A DNA stretch of 64,000 nt from Antedon mediterranea (Eukaryota; Echinodermata; Crinoidea; Comatulida; Antedonidae). Below, one piece after another: positions 61,211 to 64,000 of the stretch (position 1 is the first letter of the stretch; every line of letters starts with the position of its first letter). The translations under genes were made by a program, and so were the position numbers. The stretch covers positions 36,319,795 to 36,383,794 of the forward strand of contig NC_092670.1 of NCBI RefSeq assembly GCF_964355755.1. The letters are read 5' to 3'. Under the pieces are notes generated by a model, which was given only the letters and a program-made list of their open reading frames with translations, did not search any database and was not told the origin of the DNA.

Positions 61211-61690
61211 AGGCGAGACCTTGTTTGTTGAATTGTTAAAGATAGTGTTTGATATATATTGAATTTTCTGTACAGTACAAAAGTTGGTTGCATCTCGCAC
61301 CATGGATATTTATAAAATATGTCACTGCCAGCCACAGGACAATACAGGTGACTGAAAAGTTGAGATACTTTTATTTTAGGCGATATCTTTTATTGTTGAA
61401 TTGTTAAAAATAGTGTTTGATTGATATATATTCAACTTTCTGTACTGCACACAAATCTGTTGCATCTTGCATTGTGGTTTTCATAAAGTACTGTATGTCA
61501 CAGGACAATACAGGTGACTGAAAAGTTGAGATACTTTTATTTCAGGCGAGACATTTTATTGTTGAATTGTTAAAAATAATATTTAAAATATTTTCAACTT
61601 TTTGTACCACTGCACAAAAGGTGGTTGCATCTCTCGCACCCTGGATATTTATTAAGTATCTGTCTCAGGACAATAAGGTGAGTTAAAAAT
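61211..61690. repeat. 166-167-bp tandem repeat, about three copies
   Basis: AGGCGA starts units at 61211, 61378 and 61544. Each continues with TTGTTGAATTGTTAAA, TTCAACTTTCTGTAC-type text, GTTGCATCTCGCACC, ACAGGACAATACAGGTGACT and GAAAAGTTGAGATACTTTTA. The last copy is the most diverged. Confidence 0.88.
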
Positions 61691-61879
61691 GAACTTCAAA
61701 CATGCTAAGGGCAATTGATTATGTACAGTCAGTGAACATGTCCTTTTTACAAATAGTGTGTTATATGCCACCTTTGTGTAGACAAAAGCCTCTGTTCACA
61801 ATCAGTGGAACCTAGATTATCAATTATCAATGGTGTTTGATTCCCTTTATTCTTTTATAATACAAGTTTATAGTTACAT

Positions 61880-61906
61880 CAGGGAGTTGTTATTAACAAC
61901 TCCCTG
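61880..61906. repeat. 27-bp perfect palindrome CAGGGAGTTGTTA-N-TAACAACTCCCTG
   Basis: Thirteen-base arms around one base. It resembles the palindrome at 44385-44409 in starting CAGGGA and ending TCCCTG. Confidence 0.85.
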
Positions 61907-62617
61907 GTTACATACATTTTTAAAATTTAAGGGTCTCCCATTTCCAAAAAAAATGTTTAGTTTGTAAAATTCACATGTGTTAAGCACAAATGATTATGGT
62001 TTTGAACTTCCACTGAAATTCCATGCAATATTACAATTTAGAAAAATAAGTTCTAGAAAAGTAAGGCAAGATATCTCGAAAAGTAAGATTATACCATTCT
62101 CATTGAAGGGGTTTATTTTCATCTCTTGATACACATAAAAACTGAATGTTTTTTTTTGCATATGAACTTGTTTATACTCATGTAGTTGATATATACTTAG
62201 TATTGTATATCAATCATTATGATGTTAACTTCACTTAAAAAATGATCTAAATGTAAAAGTTTGTAAGTTGGCTTTAATTACACAAGAGAAAAGGAATATG
62301 TTTAACAGTACATACTTTATAAACTAAGCCTCAATTTGATTTGCTAGAGATATTACTGAAATTCACAGTTTTTTTAAGCAGGGTACAGTAAGTGAGCTAG
62401 TGAAAATAAAATTATATAATAACCAAAATGTCCCTTTACATACATTTTTTTTCAATTAATAACCTGGTTAGATGCATTCTACAAAATTGGTGCAGTATAT
62501 TAAAAGTAAAGTAATTGTACTTTCTTGCTGTCACAGAATAATCATATTTAAATTGATTTTACATTTATCTAATTAATTTGATAAACATTAATCTTGTGTT
62601 AATTATTTTTAAAAACA

Positions 62618-62888
62618 AATAAGCCTGCATTGTTACTGTATCCTTTATTTTGATGAACAAATTAAAGTCTTTAAATTGATTTTAAAAGAATAGAAAGTTG
62701 GTCAATTTGGGGGGAAAATGGAAATTTGTCCAAAGAGAGGATAGAACTAATTTTTTTTAAAGCAAATAAGGTTGCATTGTACTGTATATCATTTATTTTT
62801 ATGAACAAATAAGTCTTTAAATTAATTTTAAAAGAATAGAAAGTTGGTGAATTTGGGGGAAAAAGTGGAAATTTGTCCAAAGATGTGA
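62618..62888. repeat. Two-copy tandem repeat, about 146-bp period
   Basis: ACAAATAAGNNTGCATTGT, TCTTTAAATTGATTTTAAAA, GAATAGAAAGTTGGTCAATT and GGAAATTTGTCCAAAGA occur twice, at about 62618-62742 and 62763-62888. A 92-codon minus frame here (62671-62949) repeats the same peptide and is judged an artefact. Confidence 0.85.
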
Positions 62889-63180
62889 TGGAACAAAAGT
62901 TTAAAAGAATGTCCACATAAGTACAGAAACATAGGAGGATTTTTCGCACAAAAATAGGTGATGAGATGGATTAAGTTGAGAAAAGTTAAAGTTAAAAGTT
63001 GCACAGAATATAATAAAGCTTTAAATCGTGTTGCCCTTTGCTTCCTACAACCTCTTACCTTATTACCTTATGGTCTTCTACATTTTGTGGGTATATACTG
63101 TAAACTAATGTAAAATATTACTCCCATGCTACCAGACTAACTATCAGCTACCATTAACATTAATATTGTAATTTTATTTT

Positions 63181-64000
63181 TTATTTGCAATCTTTGTTTT
63201 TTTGGTAGTCATCAAAAGCCTTCTGCCACTCAGGTAGATCATTATTCTTCCAGTTGTAATAATCATCTCTCCAAGATTTCTCTTGTTCAGGCAGATCAGC
63301 TGAGAAAATTTAAAATAAAGTGGTAATGATTATCGTAAAGAGGTAAAGTTCACTCTCACGATTAAACATTCTTTCCCTGTGCCATCTCCCAATTTTATAA
63401 GGAGGTAAACTACTGACTCTACACTACCTGAATATTGTTCAAGTTTTGGTTGATATGAATTCCAGAAGGCACACTTGTCAGCACGATAAGCTCGATCAGA
63501 ATATGATATTGTGTTGATATCTAGATATTGCAGTTCTGGAATAGTGTACTTTGGCCAGTTGACGAGGTCGTTGTCAAATGATGGATATGATGTCTCACTT
63601 CCTCTAGAGTTTGGATCACTAGAGGTTTAAACACAAAAAACATGTATTTTCTTAACCATCAATACCACCAGTTGAAACTGAAATTAAAAAGCCTAAGGGC
63701 CATATTTCTCCCATCAACATATTATACCTCAATATAATAGCCTACTTTATGTTTGGAGAATTAACAAAAAAATAAAATTTGTCTTACCCAGTTTTTGCAA
63801 AGTTTGTCCAATATCTCATGAATTCAACTGACACATTGCGGTCAGCATCACTTGGTTGCTCAACCCTGTAAACTGAGGCATTGGCAACAAATGGCAATCC
63901 AAACACAAATTGAATTTCTTCTGTATGACTAGCTCCGAGCCATTCAAATTGAAACCCATATGGATAAGAGAGAGAGGAGAATTGTGAAACTGTTGGAACA
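63181..64000 (-). CDS. Cholinesterase-like esterase, copy A (3' part, cut by the window edge)
   Basis: Last three exons: exon 6 from the edge down to 63788, exon 7 63428-63618, exon 8 63181-63299. Donor and acceptor sites are as in the other copies and all visible frames are open. Exon 6 shows the catalytic His context GASHTEEIQFVFG and the SSLSYPYGFQFEWL loop shared with B and, more loosely, D. Exon 8 encodes the Trp-rich tail and ends ...KDCK, keeping the Cys. The catalytic Ser and Glu lie beyond the window, so integrity is unknown. Confidence 0.88.

Larger units (their letters stand above)
60883..63180. other. Spacer B-A
   Basis: The longest spacer (2.3 kb), expanded by the two tandem repeats listed below. 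It has the B promoter side, the spacer block words at about 61765-61870 (GCCACCTTTGTGTAGACAAA), and the 3' flank of A. No additional gene seen. Confidence 0.5.

Overview
This is AT-rich nuclear DNA from an animal. Genes have GT-AG introns, and the window is crowded with short DNA transposons and 5'-truncated non-LTR retrotransposons. The genes recognised are a p35-type CDK5 activator, a proteasome lid subunit with 11 coding exons, and cholinesterase-type alpha/beta hydrolases. Many TAGGCCTA-rich stretches and the repeat style make an invertebrate deuterostome, probably an echinoderm, the best guess; that is inference, not proof.

Layout. 1-13.3 kb: no gene supported; two recurrent palindromic MITE families, a hAT-type MITE with a perfect 8-bp target duplication, a 32-bp minisatellite, a 29-bp GATGTT-rich tandem array and a TIR element with reiterated TGTTTA words. 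13.3-14.5 kb: intronless CDK5 activator (minus). 17.2-18.5 kb: decayed hAT transposon with transposase remnants. 23.3-32.4 kb: complete 26S proteasome subunit PSMD11/Rpn6 gene (minus), 421 codons, its introns filled with repeats. 32.7-33.1 kb: TAGGC/GCCTA-rich low-complexity DNA. 35.0-36.8 kb: 5'-truncated LINE with an open reverse transcriptase frame (plus).

37.7-64 kb: the main feature. At least five tandem, same-strand (minus) copies of one eight-exon cholinesterase-like gene. Called E, D, C, B and A from left to right, they comprise three intact genes (E 605, C 598, B 604 codons), one pseudogene (D) and one gene cut by the window edge (A). Each protein has a signal peptide, an HGG oxyanion hole, the FGESAG serine elbow, the triad Glu and His, and a separate last exon encoding a Trp-rich tail like the tetramerisation (T/WAT) peptide of acetylcholinesterase. 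The disulphide loop that carries the choline-binding Trp of acetylcholinesterase is shortened and has no Trp. They therefore look like secreted, possibly tetrameric esterases that have left classical choline-ester hydrolysis. The array shows in-frame deletion, frameshift, mosaic segments, shared spacer blocks and transposons inserted twice into the same intron, which points to active birth-and-death evolution.

PSMD11, the CDK5 activator and the esterases show no operon-like or functional link; they are simply neighbours.
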